Below are positions 7,693 to 17,289 of a stretch of DNA of 64,000 nucleotides, piece by piece. The notes below the pieces were generated by a model. It was given only the letters and a program-made list of their open reading frames with translations, had not been told where the DNA came from and did not search any database. Numbering within the stretch: the stretch's first letter is position 1; each line of letters begins with the position of its first letter. Position numbers and translations under genes: made by a program. The DNA comes from an uncultured bacterium (GTDB taxonomy: Bacteria > Bacillota > Clostridia > Lachnospirales > Lachnospiraceae): NCBI GenBank assembly GCA_947383005.1, contig CANDBT010000012.1, positions 41,186 through 105,185 of the forward strand, read 5' to 3'.

Positions 7693-9108
7693 ATGCCATT
7701 TTTTGAAAATGTCAACGATAAATTTTTTAACCCCTTCTGCTGCAGGAACCGGGAAATCTATTTTGAGTGCATCAGCCTTCTGATTGAGAAATCAAAGGAA
7801 ATTCCGGTCCTTTATGAAACGGATGCGAGGAGCTGTCTGATTCTGTATCTGCAGAACTGCCGGTATTCCATTGAGACGGAGAATATCGGGGAGGAGGTGA
7901 GCTGCGTGCGCTCGCCGCAGGAGAATGCTTCCTCTATTCTCCGCTATTTCCGGATGTGCGGGTGGATTACGCCCCAGGAAATCGGGCGGAGTGGTGATAA
8001 TATCGCTTCCGTGTCCGCCTACTGCCGGCGTCTGATTGATGCGGTACACAAAATTTTTGATACGGATGTCAACAGCGCGATCACAAATCATATTTTTTCG
8101 ATCTATGAGATCTTGAAAGCGGCCCTTGCCAGGGACAGCGCCCGTGCCATCCGTCCCTATTCCAATATTCTGGTGCCGTTAATTGAAAATGAATGTGACT
8201 TAAAAAATGAGCTCCTGGTTTTGAAGGACAGCATCCGAGAGATTATGCGGACAGTGATAAAAATAGACAGTGCCAACAGTTTTGGACAGTTTTTGATTAA
8301 GGATGAGCTGCTGAACCGGTTTTTCAGCGACTATTTTTTTATCAAAAAAAGCGGCCTGATCCCCTCCTACATTGCCAATATTGACCGGATGCTGATAAAG
8401 CTGAGAAATTCAGACCTGTATGGCCAGATGATTAAGGAATACAGGGAAATAAAAAATGCGGATGAAGCACAGGCCAGGGAGAGGATCAACCGGCAGTTTG
8501 ACGAGCTGGACAGCTTTATTAATCTGGAATATGACCAGGAGATCGGCTATATTGACCGGAAAATCAACACTTACTATAATCTGTATTCCACCCGCATGCT
8601 GATGGTGCTGAGCAATGGGACGAACCTGGAAAGTGAACTGAACCGTCTGCTTTTGCTGTTAAAAGATATGGATGAGGAAGACCGGGAACTGGCGCTGAGG
8701 GAGATTGGGCAGTCCCACCGTCTGCAGTCTGTTGGTTATATTGGCCGGAAATCCATAGAGCGGCGTCAGCGGCCAAATCCCAACATGGAACATACAGGCC
8801 TGCCTGCCGGAACCCTATCAGAGGAGGAAAAACGGCGGCTGACGGAGGAACTGCTGACGGAAATTCCAGACCGGTACAGCATGGACCATGTAAAAGAATA
8901 TTTTGACCAGATGACGTTTGATAAGGGCAGGCTGTCGGTGGAGGAATGCAAAGTACATACGAGAGACGATGCGATGATGATTGCCGCCAGCATGATTTAT
9001 TCCGGCACGGCTGGATTTCCCTATGAGGTGGAGTTTGAAAGCGGAATGGTGGAGACAGAGGTGGCCGCCATCAGCAGAATACAGATAAAGAGGAAACAGC
9101 ATGAGTGA
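7693..9108 (+). CDS. jetA: Wadjet system protein JetA (kleisin-like)
   Basis: JetA is the MukF/kleisin-like subunit of Wadjet, an SMC-type complex that senses and cuts small circular plasmids. The 471-residue product looks largely helical, begins MPFFENVNDKFFNPFC, and resembles the DUF5716-type JetA proteins of Clostridia. I recognise it mainly from its position: jetA overlaps jetB by 8 bases, jetB overlaps jetC by 4, and jetD follows. ATG 7693 is preceded by AGAGGAAA; an in-frame TTG at 7612 lies inside a repeat and is unlikely. The Wadjet subtype (II or III) cannot be fixed here. Confidence 0.83.
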   Translation: MPFFENVNDKFFNPFCCRNREIYFECISLLIEKSKEIPVLYETDARSCLILYLQNCRYSIETENIGEEVSCVRSPQENASSILRYFRMCGWITPQEIGRSGDNIASVSAYCRRLIDAVHKIFDTDVNSAITNHIFSIYEILKAALARDSARAIRPYSNILVPLIENECDLKNELLVLKDSIREIMRTVIKIDSANSFGQFLIKDELLNRFFSDYFFIKKSGLIPSYIANIDRMLIKLRNSDLYGQMIKEYREIKNADEAQARERINRQFDELDSFINLEYDQEIGYIDRKINTYYNLYSTRMLMVLSNGTNLESELNRLLLLLKDMDEEDRELALREIGQSHRLQSVGYIGRKSIERRQRPNPNMEHTGLPAGTLSEEEKRRLTEELLTEIPDRYSMDHVKEYFDQMTFDKGRLSVEECKVHTRDDAMMIAASMIYSGTAGFPYEVEFESGMVETEVAAISRIQIKRKQHE

Positions 9109-9766
9109 TATCAGTTTGCAGCTTACAATCAAAGAAGAAAGCGGTCATTTGTTTAAGCGGTGCATCCGGAAGCTTCTGGAGGCTACCTTTATTTTGCGGG
9201 ATCGGGATGAAAAGCTGTTTGCATTTATATCCCGGGAATCAAACCGGCAGGATATTTCCGAATATCTGCGGATGATCGGGTTTGATATTCTGGTGGATGA
9301 AAAGATCGGTGTGGGGATGCTGATTGCCAGCGAGGAGGACTCGGAGACTGTGGGATTAAAGCGTGCCAATGTGGTTACCTTTACAACGCTTCAGTACCAT
9401 TTGCTGCTGGCACTTTGGAAAGTATATTTGGAAGGTCTGGGTTACAATGAGGGGAATTTTGTTACCAAAGGAGATTTGATTGACAAGATCAAGTCCTACG
9501 GACTGATGCCGGTGCGCACGGAGCTGAACGCTGCGTTTAAGCTTTTTAAGAAGTACAGTCTCATCAATTATGCTGAGGATGAGGACGGGGAGGATATGAA
9601 AATCAAGCTCTATCCATCTCTACAGTTTGGCTGGGATCTGCCCCAGTTTCAGACGGTTGCGCGGGAGTATTTAAAGGAAGACGCCGAGGCGGTTCCGGAA
9701 ACGGAAACAAGGCAGGAGTCGGACATTGCTGAGAATTTGGCGGAGTTTGAGGAGGAAGAATTATGA
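9101..9766 (+). CDS. jetB: Wadjet system protein JetB (MukE-like)
   Basis: JetB is the KITE/MukE-like winged-helix subunit that binds the JetA-JetC ring. The 221-residue product has a DUF4194-like core (RRYS-free but with EYLRMIGFDILVDEKIGVGM and TTLQYHLLLALWKVYL) and ends in a very acidic tail (NLAEFEEEEL). Assignment rests on size, the winged-helix-like core and its place between jetA and jetC. Both borders overlap the neighbours, so translation is coupled. Confidence 0.83.
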   Translation: MSDISLQLTIKEESGHLFKRCIRKLLEATFILRDRDEKLFAFISRESNRQDISEYLRMIGFDILVDEKIGVGMLIASEEDSETVGLKRANVVTFTTLQYHLLLALWKVYLEGLGYNEGNFVTKGDLIDKIKSYGLMPVRTELNAAFKLFKKYSLINYAEDEDGEDMKIKLYPSLQFGWDLPQFQTVAREYLKEDAEAVPETETRQESDIAENLAEFEEEEL

Positions 9767-12700
9767 TTTTGCTGAAAAAGCTCCGATTGATCAACTGGTA
9801 TGGCTTTGCCAATGAAACAGCCCCCATCGGCTTTTTTACCTTGATTGCCGGAAAGAATGGAAACGGAAAATCGGTCATGCTGGATGCCATCAAATACGCG
9901 GCTTATGGTGATACGGTGTTCAATAAATCCTCGGAAAGTAAGGGAAGCCGGACGCTTTCCTCATACACCCGGGGACTTCTTGATGCCACGGCGGGGACTT
10001 ATATGCGCCCGGCAGGTAAGGTGCCTAATGTATACAGTCATATTGTGCTGGAATTTTATGACAAGGCGGAGGAGAAATCCTTTATCCTTGGGACAGCGAT
10101 CGAGACTAATGCGGCCAATAACTGCCAGTCCTACCGTTATGTGATGGACCGGAAAAGTCTGGAGGAGGTGGAGCATGTCTGTGTGGAAAATGGGATCGTC
10201 AGGCCCTATACGGCTTCACAGCTGCAGAAACGGTATCGGCTGACTCTTTTGAACCGGGAACAAGGGCTTCCCCGGTTTATGCAGATGACGGGCCTGAAGC
10301 TGACCATCGACCAGCTTCCCACCTATTTGAGAAAGCTGCGGGGAATCATGTCCTATGACCCCAATGCGAAAATTGACCGTTTTATTAGGGAAAGTGTTCT
10401 GGAAGAAAAGAATGTGGACTTTTCCAAACTGATTGAGGCAAGGGAAAACATTGAACGGTTAAACGGTATGTTTTCCAATATTCAGAATGAGATTGGAGAG
10501 CTGGAGGAAATTCTTGCGGAGTATGACGACTGCGAAAGTGAGAAAAATCGTCTTTTGACGGATGACATTAAAATCAGTTATAAGAAGATCAAGGGGTTCA
10601 ACGGGGAAATCGAGAGGCTGACCCGGGAGCAGGTGCTGGCAAGGCAGAAAAAGGAAGAGACAGACCAGGTGCTGGCGGTGCTAAATGACCGCATGGGAAG
10701 CCTGGATGACCGGCTGATGGATGCGAGAGTCAGCCTGAATCAACTGGACAGTGCCAAAATGATCGAGGAGGAGAAACGGCGTCTGGCAGATCTGGAAGGG
10801 AAGAAAAAGGAACTGGCATTACAATGCAGGGAACTGGAGGATTTCCAGATAAAAATCAGTGAGATTCTTCATGATTTTTTGAAGGAGGGCGGCGAATCAG
10901 TCGGGGATAAAGAGGTTCTGGCTTCTCTGTGCAACAGCGGGTATCCGGCGGCGGAGAAGCGCCATGCAGTTGAGGAATTGAAAAAGCTTGTGGATGCAGC
11001 CCATGAGAAACAAATCGGGGTCCTTGTCCGCCTGGACCAGGGGCTGGGAGAGCTTGGCAGAAAGCTGAACGCACAACTGGCAATTGTGGAAGAGTGTAAA
11101 AAGCATAGGAATGCCTACGGACAGATTCCCGAATATGTGGGACTGCGGGATGAAATCAACAAGGAATTTGCAAAACGGGGTATTCCGGAAAAGGCGCAGT
11201 TCGCCTGTGAATATGTGATCGGGATTTCTGATGAGAGCTGGCGGGATGCCATTGAGGCGTTTTTGGGCCCACGGCGCTACAGTATTCTGGTAGAACCACA
11301 ATATTACGATATTGCGGATGATGTGCTGAACCGTTCCCAGTATAAGTACGCCCATCTGTTCAATACAAAGCTGCTGATGCGAAAAGAGATGAAACCGGAG
11401 AAGGATTCGGTGGTACATATGCTGGAGATCAAAAATCCCGTGGCAAAGAAATATTTTGATTTCCAATTGGGACGTATGCATGGGGTGAAGCTGAATGAGG
11501 TCCGGAATTTCGAGAATGCCATTTCCAGAGAGGGGCGTGTGTCTGTGGCCATGGACAGCTTTTTCCTGCGGTTTGAGAAAATCAGGGCTTACTACCTGGG
11601 GCAGAAGACCTTTGAGCTTAACCGGAACCGGGCCGAAAAAGAGATGCAGCTCCTGAATGAAGAAAAGAAGCAGTACCTGGAAGAAAAGAAAAAGGCAGAG
11701 GGACGGAAAAACCAGCTGAAAATGAACCGGGAGGCATTTAAGGAATACCAGTATGATGTACACCGGCAGTATCAGGAGACGGTAGCGGCGGCAAAAGAGT
11801 CAGAAACTCAACTGAAACGGTTGGAGAAGGCCCAGCAGAATAACCGGGAGTATCTGGAACTGAGCCAGACGGTGGCGAGGCTCCAGTCAGAGAAGGAGGC
11901 CGTAAAGAAGGAGCAGGAGAAAAAGCTTCAGGAAAGCAGCGATCTGGAAACCACGATCCAGGTCTGCGAAAAGGACATTGACCAAAAGGCGGCAGGGCTT
12001 AAGAGCGAGGAGGCTGTCTTTGGGGAGTTTGAGATTACGGCCTATTCTGTAGTACAGAAAGCGGTGGAGACCTATGAGAAGTATCTGGAGAATGGGAAAA
12101 ATGGTTCCGGCGGACTTCTTGCGACCGAGACAAGAGGGCGTATCCAGCGAAGCATTGAGCAGCATAGAAAAGCACTTTTTGGACTGCAGGCGGCCTATAA
12201 CGCAAAGCACGCGGACTTGGAACTTCCCACCAGCGAGGAGGGCCGGGAAATCTTCGCGGCCAGGAAAGACCGCATCTGGATGGATAATCTGCAGGAGGTG
12301 CGCAAGAAGCTGGAGGAGCAGACAAGACGGTATGAGGATATTTTCAAAAACGAATTTGTGCTGACAATTCTGAAGTATTGCAGAAAGGCGCGGGAAGATT
12401 TAAAACAGATGAATTCAGAGCTTTCCCGGCTGAATTTCTCTGCCAGGTACGAGTTTGATGTCCACTATGTAAAGGACAGCTCCGAATATGCCAGAATCAT
12501 TGAGTTTGCGGAATATTTGGATGAGCGGGAAAAGCTGGGCACCGCGGACGGACAGATGACCTTTGGGATGTTTACCTCGGTTACTGATGAGGCGGGAGAG
12601 GAGCTGGAAAAGGATTTAAAACAGATTATTAACCGGATTATTGAAAAAAATAGCGAAGAAACTATCGCCCGGTTTGCCGATTACCGGAATTATATGACCT

Positions 12701-13095
12701 ATGAAATTTTAATCAGCAACCAGATTTTAGACCGGGCGAAGCTTTCCCGGCAGACCGGCTTCAATTCCGGAGCGGAAGTACAGATTCCCTATCTTCTGAT
12801 CCTGTCATCGGCGCTTTTGATGATTTATAATCAGAGGGTTAATTCTACACGCCTTGTTTTTATTGATGAGCCCTTTGCCAAGATGGATCCGGGAAATGTA
12901 AAGCTGATGCTGGATTTCATGAAGAAACAGAACATGCAGGTGATTTTCTGTTCGCCGGACAAGACGGAATCCATCGGAAATGAATGTGAGGTCATTCTTC
13001 CGGTGCTGCGTGTGCGGGCGGACAGTATGCTGCTTGGAATTGTGCAGTTCCATAAGGAGAACAGTTCAGATAGGTCTGCGCGTTCACCGCGCTGA
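9763..13095 (+). CDS. jetC: Wadjet system protein JetC (SMC/MukB-like ATPase)
   Basis: JetC is the DNA-translocating ATPase of Wadjet. The 1110-residue protein shows a Walker A motif GKNGNGKS at residues 30-37, long coiled coils (about 240-440 and 620-800) around a hinge, a signature region NSGAEVQIPYLLILSSAL near 1000 and Walker B LVFIDEPFAKMD near 1030. The layout is that of MukB/SMC proteins with a central hinge. ATG 9763 overlaps the jetB stop. The last residues (about SDRSARSPR) are encoded where an intergenic repeat begins, so the C-terminus may be an extension created by that insertion. Confidence 0.9.
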   Translation: MILLKKLRLINWYGFANETAPIGFFTLIAGKNGNGKSVMLDAIKYAAYGDTVFNKSSESKGSRTLSSYTRGLLDATAGTYMRPAGKVPNVYSHIVLEFYDKAEEKSFILGTAIETNAANNCQSYRYVMDRKSLEEVEHVCVENGIVRPYTASQLQKRYRLTLLNREQGLPRFMQMTGLKLTIDQLPTYLRKLRGIMSYDPNAKIDRFIRESVLEEKNVDFSKLIEARENIERLNGMFSNIQNEIGELEEILAEYDDCESEKNRLLTDDIKISYKKIKGFNGEIERLTREQVLARQKKEETDQVLAVLNDRMGSLDDRLMDARVSLNQLDSAKMIEEEKRRLADLEGKKKELALQCRELEDFQIKISEILHDFLKEGGESVGDKEVLASLCNSGYPAAEKRHAVEELKKLVDAAHEKQIGVLVRLDQGLGELGRKLNAQLAIVEECKKHRNAYGQIPEYVGLRDEINKEFAKRGIPEKAQFACEYVIGISDESWRDAIEAFLGPRRYSILVEPQYYDIADDVLNRSQYKYAHLFNTKLLMRKEMKPEKDSVVHMLEIKNPVAKKYFDFQLGRMHGVKLNEVRNFENAISREGRVSVAMDSFFLRFEKIRAYYLGQKTFELNRNRAEKEMQLLNEEKKQYLEEKKKAEGRKNQLKMNREAFKEYQYDVHRQYQETVAAAKESETQLKRLEKAQQNNREYLELSQTVARLQSEKEAVKKEQEKKLQESSDLETTIQVCEKDIDQKAAGLKSEEAVFGEFEITAYSVVQKAVETYEKYLENGKNGSGGLLATETRGRIQRSIEQHRKALFGLQAAYNAKHADLELPTSEEGREIFAARKDRIWMDNLQEVRKKLEEQTRRYEDIFKNEFVLTILKYCRKAREDLKQMNSELSRLNFSARYEFDVHYVKDSSEYARIIEFAEYLDEREKLGTADGQMTFGMFTSVTDEAGEELEKDLKQIINRIIEKNSEETIARFADYRNYMTYEILISNQILDRAKLSRQTGFNSGAEVQIPYLLILSSALLMIYNQRVNSTRLVFIDEPFAKMDPGNVKLMLDFMKKQNMQVIFCSPDKTESIGNECEVILPVLRVRADSMLLGIVQFHKENSSDRSARSPR

Positions 13096-13194
13096 CCGTA
13101 CGAAAACGTAGCGGTCGCGGGCATACGGCCCATCGCCTCGGCGATTCTAAATGGCCGTATGCCGTAACAGTTCAAGGGGTATCTGAACTGTTAC
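13096..13194 (+). repeat. Intergenic repeats F and C between jetC and jetD
   Basis: GGGCATACGGCC and GGCCGTATGCC form a hairpin (family F module), followed by GTAACAGTTCA and TGAACTGTTAC, a perfect 11-bp inverted repeat with a 9-base loop (family C ends). The repeat separates two genes of one defence operon. Confidence 0.7.
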
Positions 13195-13211
13195 CCATAA
13201 GGAGAAAGCAA

Positions 13212-14471
13212 ATGAATCAGTATGAAGAAAAACTGTTGGTTTTGCTGGCGGAAAAATACAGGAAAAGTAAAAAGGACAACAAAACCGGCATGATTTCCAG
13301 GCGAACCCAGGCAAAGCCATCGGAGCTTTATAAAAATTATAATCGAAATGACGCGGATTTGGAACAGATCGAGGCGGTCAACCAGGCGGCAGAAGAATGC
13401 AGAAAAAAAGGCTTTCTTACCTATGAGATGAATGGATTCAGCAGTGAAATCCTGAAAATCTATCTGGTGGATGAGAAAATCAGTGAAGTGGAGCAGTATC
13501 TGGCAGAGCATTATCAGTACGAACCCAAATATGTGAAACGGCAATATGTGGAACGGATGATTGAAACCTACGGTGGGAAATCCCCGGTGGCCGGCAAAGA
13601 GTGTGAGAAACTTAAACGGATACTAGATCGGAACGGAGTGCCCAAAGATTATCTTCAGACGGAGGAGATCCTAAAAGCGCTGGTGTTTATTGAGAACAAT
13701 GAACGGGATTTGTATCTGCGGGAGGCTTCCATGTTGATTTATGGAAGTTCCAAATATCTGGAGGAGCATACTCTGGAAAGCGTGTGCCGTCTTTTACGTG
13801 CACATTGGAACCGGCCGTGTGGAGAAGAGGAATTTTTCGATGAGATTTTGGAGGAATACCATATCACCAGAGAAAAGCAGAAAATATGTCTGAAAGGGGA
13901 CATCACGATCCAAATCGCCGGAAAGGTGCTGGAGGTCGGCGCGCTGGAAGACGGGATCGAATTTTTTGTTGACGGGCTTGAAAAGCTGGAATCTGTCAGA
14001 GTGCGCACAACTGATTTTGTGACAGTGGAAAACCGGACCGCTTACTTCCGATGTGGAAGATCAGGTGTCTCATTCTTTTATCTGGGCGGCTATGCCACCC
14101 GGTTTCAGAGGGATTTTTTGAAAAAGGTTTACCAGGACAATCCCCATGTCCGGTATCTGCATTTTGGTGATATTGACGCGGGGGGATTCTATATTCATGA
14201 GCATTTGTGCCGGGTGACAGAGATTCCCTTTGGGCTGGATCGAATGTCGGTGAGGGAACTTAAGGATGAACGGTTCTCTGGCTGTCTACAGGAGTTGACG
14301 GAAAATGACAAAAAGAGGCTTGGGATGCTTCTTGACAGGGCAGAGTACCGGGAGACGGCCCGGTATATGCTGGAGAAGAATGTGAAGCTGGAACAGGAGA
14401 TTGTGAGTTTGGGTGGGGAGAGTAGCCAGTGCCAGCTCTGTTCTTCCCAAGGGATCGGCGGTATTGGCTGA
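13212..14471 (+). CDS. jetD: Wadjet system protein JetD (nuclease subunit)
   Basis: JetD is the Toprim-type nuclease that cleaves plasmid DNA after JetABC has extruded it. The 419-residue product has an N-terminal helical part and a C-terminal DUF2220/Toprim-like domain with YLHFGDIDAGGFYI near residue 314, where the Asp pair is the expected metal site. ATG 13212 follows AAGGAG. It is the last gene of the Wadjet operon and is separated from jetC by about 115 bases of repeat. Confidence 0.87.
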   Translation: MNQYEEKLLVLLAEKYRKSKKDNKTGMISRRTQAKPSELYKNYNRNDADLEQIEAVNQAAEECRKKGFLTYEMNGFSSEILKIYLVDEKISEVEQYLAEHYQYEPKYVKRQYVERMIETYGGKSPVAGKECEKLKRILDRNGVPKDYLQTEEILKALVFIENNERDLYLREASMLIYGSSKYLEEHTLESVCRLLRAHWNRPCGEEEFFDEILEEYHITREKQKICLKGDITIQIAGKVLEVGALEDGIEFFVDGLEKLESVRVRTTDFVTVENRTAYFRCGRSGVSFFYLGGYATRFQRDFLKKVYQDNPHVRYLHFGDIDAGGFYIHEHLCRVTEIPFGLDRMSVRELKDERFSGCLQELTENDKKRLGMLLDRAEYRETARYMLEKNVKLEQEIVSLGGESSQCQLCSSQGIGGIG

Positions 14472-14561
14472 TGATGTCCCTGGCCTATCTCCTATGCTGC
14501 GTAGGGACTGGTGGAAAAACAACATTTGAAACAGCGTATACTACAAAGAGAGGTGATAAAT

Positions 14562-14813
14562 ATGATGGTGAATACAGACACGCTTGTTTCTATGACAGAG
14601 GCGAATCAGAATTTTTCTAAGGTAGCTCACATGGTAGACGAGAAAGGTATGGCTGTTATTTTAAAGAATAACAAATCATTTTATATCGTGGTAGATTTTA
14701 AAGAGTATGAGGAAATAAAAACGATTCAAGAATCCAGGAAAAAAAGAATTGCAGAAATGACAGAGCAATTAATAGAAGATAATAAAGAGGCATTTTTGGA
14801 GTTAGCTAAATGA
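14562..14813 (+). CDS. Phd/YefM-type antitoxin, apparently without its toxin
   Basis: The 83-residue product has the Phd/YefM N-terminal DNA-binding pattern (LVSMTEANQNFSKVAHMVDE and VDFKEYEEI) and an acidic helical C-terminus that would bind a toxin. In the family it neutralises a RelE/YoeB or Doc toxin and represses its own promoter. ATG 14562 follows AGAGGTGATAAA. No toxin follows: downstream is a short decayed frame I cannot match to a toxin. It may be an orphan, or the last trace of a lost pair. Confidence 0.8.
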   Translation: MMVNTDTLVSMTEANQNFSKVAHMVDEKGMAVILKNNKSFYIVVDFKEYEEIKTIQESRKKRIAEMTEQLIEDNKEAFLELAK

Positions 14814-14820
14814 TAATATT

Positions 14821-15048
14821 GGCAAAGGTTTCCATAAATCGCCCCCAATCAAAAAATCTTTACCGGATGCGCCGGAACGAATTACCTTGTTAAATTTCAG
14901 AGAACTTACAGATAAAAAACATGGTAAAAAACCATCATTTGGCAAAACTTATATAGGGCAGGGACTATCCGAATTAACGCCTATGGAGATAGTAGGTTGC
15001 GAGGGTGCTGTGCGCCAGTGGCATAGTTCACGCATGTGGTCGTTCTAA
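14821..15048 (+). pseudogene. Unassigned coding remnant
   Basis: An open frame of about 75 codons without a start reads like protein (LPDAPERITLLNFRELTDKK, FGKTYIGQGLSELTPMEIVG). It continues from the end of the antitoxin in another frame. I do not recognise a family. It is probably a fragment of a gene lost by deletion. Confidence 0.3.
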
Positions 15049-15177
15049 AGGTAAGGAAAGACTACAATAATACTGAATCGAAATATTTATATGTGTAGTT
15101 TAAAGTGAAATGTTAGCTATAGAAAGGTAAGATGGATTTTATGTCGGAAAAAAGGCTGAATAGTACAATATTTTTAA

Positions 15178-15537
15178 TTGATAGATATTGGTGAACATGC
15201 AGGAAGCGGAGTACCTAATATTTTTAATGTATGGGAAGATGAGGGATGGGAAGAACCTGTGATAGAGGAGAATTTCGATCCAGACAGAACATCATTAATA
15301 TTAAGATTTGTTAAAAAACAAGCGATAAAAACAAGCGATAAAAAACAAGCGAATAAAACAAACAAAAATGTGGAAAAGATCAGACAGTATCTGAAAGAAC
15401 AAGAGGTAGCGAAAACAAGAGATATTGCCAAATTGCTTGGTTTGAGTGTAGCGAGAACCAGAGTGATACTTTCAGAGATGGATGATGTTGAAGCGCTTGG
15501 AACCAATAGAAATAGAATATATCGACTAAATATGTAA
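15178..15537 (+). pseudogene. C-terminal fragment of an ATP-binding (AlbA_2/RecG-like) regulator
   Basis: The frame contains IGEHAGSGVPNIFNVWEDEG, the conserved end of the GHKL-like domain of COG2865 ATP-binding regulators, followed by a linker and a C-terminal winged helix (TRDIAKLLGLSVARTRVILS). The normal protein is about 450-500 residues; only the last 120 remain and there is no ribosome site at the TTG start. It is a truncated gene. A lysine/threonine-rich linker (KKQAIKTSDKKQANKTNKN) has small internal repeats. Confidence 0.7.
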
Positions 15538-15662
15538 TGATGGTGGCTGATATGATAAAAGGCGTGTCCTTTGCGCTGTAAACCCGATTTATCTTTCTGC
15601 TTGTATGATAACACAAAAAAGTATATAATTAAATCGGCAAACGAAATTTATGGAGGTTATGT

Positions 15663-15896
15663 ATGAGGTTGGACGGATAAGGGTTAAATGGCCATTTTGA
15701 AATTGCGCTTTATGTTGATACATTTGAAGATGTGGATGCCGCATTTAGACGTACAGTGGAAAATGGCGCCACGCCAGTATTGGAACCCACAACGGAACCA
15801 TGGGGACAGCGAACCTGCTACATTGCTGATCCAGAAGGCAATCTGATTGAAATTGGCTCATGCAATAAGCCATATGCGGAGAAGGATTTACTTTAA
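15663..15896 (+). pseudogene. Broken VOC-family (glyoxalase/bleomycin-resistance-like) gene
   Basis: A good ribosome site (TGGAGG) and ATG 15663 open a frame that stops after five codons at TAA 15678. The same frame then continues with FEIALYVDTFEDVDAAF and CYIADPEGNLIEIGS, the second half of a VOC metalloenzyme-type domain. The first half is missing, so the gene is deleted internally and inactive. Confidence 0.7.
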
Positions 15897-15900
15897 AAGT

Positions 15901-15924
15901 ACAGGCTTTATAGAGCCTGTTTTC
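15901..15924 (+). terminator. Terminator of the broken VOC gene
   Basis: ACAGGCT and AGCCTGT form a 7-bp stem with a 6-base loop, followed by TTTTC. Confidence 0.65.
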
Positions 15925-16050
15925 AAAATGGCTGTTGATAAAAATATCACTCTATAGTTTTATTCAGTTGTCATGGATAGCACGAGTAGCAAAGTCCGTA
16001 TTACCCCGGGCAAATCTCCTGCCCATTCTATTGCAAAGGAGATGCTCTGT

Positions 16051-17289
16051 ATGAAAGACCTTCTGGAAATTTCCTGTGGGCTGGATGTCCATAAAGATAA
16101 AATTGTTGCCTGTATCCTGACTAGCCCTTTGGGTAAGCCGATAAACTCTGAAATCCGGGAGTTTACCACCTTAATCCCGGATATGATCGCTTTACAGGAC
16201 GGGATCGTTTCTCAAAACTGCCATCATGTTGCTATGGAAAGCACAGGTATTTACTGGATGCCTATTTATGAAATACTCGAAGAAGCGTTTGGCGGCGATA
16301 TTACTTTGCTGGTTGTAAACGCACGCCATATGAAAAACGTCCCTGGCAAGAAAACAGACATGCGGGATTCTGAATGGATTTCCACCCTGTTACGTGCCGG
16401 GCTATTGAATGGCAGCTTTATTCCGGAAAAAAGAATCCGGAAGTTCCGTGATTTAAACCGTTACCGTAAGAGCGTCATCCGTGACATCACATCCCAGAAA
16501 AACAGAGTTGAGAAGTTCCTGCAAAGCTCTGGCTTTCGCCTTTCCTCTTTTATTTCTGATATTTTTGGCGCTTCTGGCAGGAACATCATCCGGCATCTCA
16601 CTGAGCATGGACAGATTGATCGGTCTGCTTTGGATTCCTGCTTAAAAACAAAGACAAGAAACCGTATAGATGAAATCCTCATGTCCGTAAATGGAACCCT
16701 GTCAGAACATCAAAAAGCCTTCTTGAAGATTCTTATGGACCATTATGACTCCTTAAAAGAACATCTTGCCGAAATCGAAAAGAGCCTTGAGGCGGACATG
16801 GCCCCATTTGCTTTGCAGGTGGAGCAGTTAAGCAGCATTTATGGAATCAGCACAACGGCTTCCTGTGCAATCATTGCTGAGATCGACATTGATAGGAAGC
16901 CGTTCAAAACCGCGGAGCATATCTGCTCATGGGCAGGTCTGTGCCCCGGCAATAAAGAAAGCGCCGGGAAACGGAAAAGTACATCTGTCACGAAAGGCAA
17001 TCCTTACATAAAAAGTATGCTTTGCGAAATTGCCTGGGTAATCGCCGGAAAACGCAATACCTATCTGTCCGCCTGGTATTGGAGAATCAAACAGAAGAAG
17101 GGGGCTAAAAAAGCTATTATTGCCCTTGCAGGAAAACTTCTTGTAATAATTTACACCATGCTAAAGCAAGGAACTCTTTTCGATGAATCCTGTTTTGAAG
17201 CCAGACGTAAAAGCCGCGAACAAAAACAGCTTTCCCGATACATACGTGAATTAGAGAAGCATGGCTACCATGTGGAAGCGCAAGCCTGA
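16051..17289 (+). CDS. IS110-family DEDD transposase
   Basis: This is the recombinase of an IS110/IS1111-type element, which in the family works with a structured guide (bridge) RNA encoded in the element. The 412-residue product has the RuvC-like DEDD residues (GLDVHKD, AMESTGIYW, KTDMRDSEW), a coiled middle and the Transposase_20 domain with YGISTTASCAIIAEI and GNKESAGKRKSTSVTKGN, which carries the catalytic serine. It appears intact. ATG 16051 follows AAAGGAG; an in-frame ATG at 15973 would add 26 residues. It lies just upstream of the cas operon. Confidence 0.92.
   Translation: MKDLLEISCGLDVHKDKIVACILTSPLGKPINSEIREFTTLIPDMIALQDGIVSQNCHHVAMESTGIYWMPIYEILEEAFGGDITLLVVNARHMKNVPGKKTDMRDSEWISTLLRAGLLNGSFIPEKRIRKFRDLNRYRKSVIRDITSQKNRVEKFLQSSGFRLSSFISDIFGASGRNIIRHLTEHGQIDRSALDSCLKTKTRNRIDEILMSVNGTLSEHQKAFLKILMDHYDSLKEHLAEIEKSLEADMAPFALQVEQLSSIYGISTTASCAIIAEIDIDRKPFKTAEHICSWAGLCPGNKESAGKRKSTSVTKGNPYIKSMLCEIAWVIAGKRNTYLSAWYWRIKQKKGAKKAIIALAGKLLVIIYTMLKQGTLFDESCFEARRKSREQKQLSRYIRELEKHGYHVEAQA

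Noticed and set aside
10897-11763. A 288-codon minus-strand ORF
   Set aside because: It lies wholly inside jetC on the other strand, has no ribosome site or family features, and is a shadow of the coding sequence.
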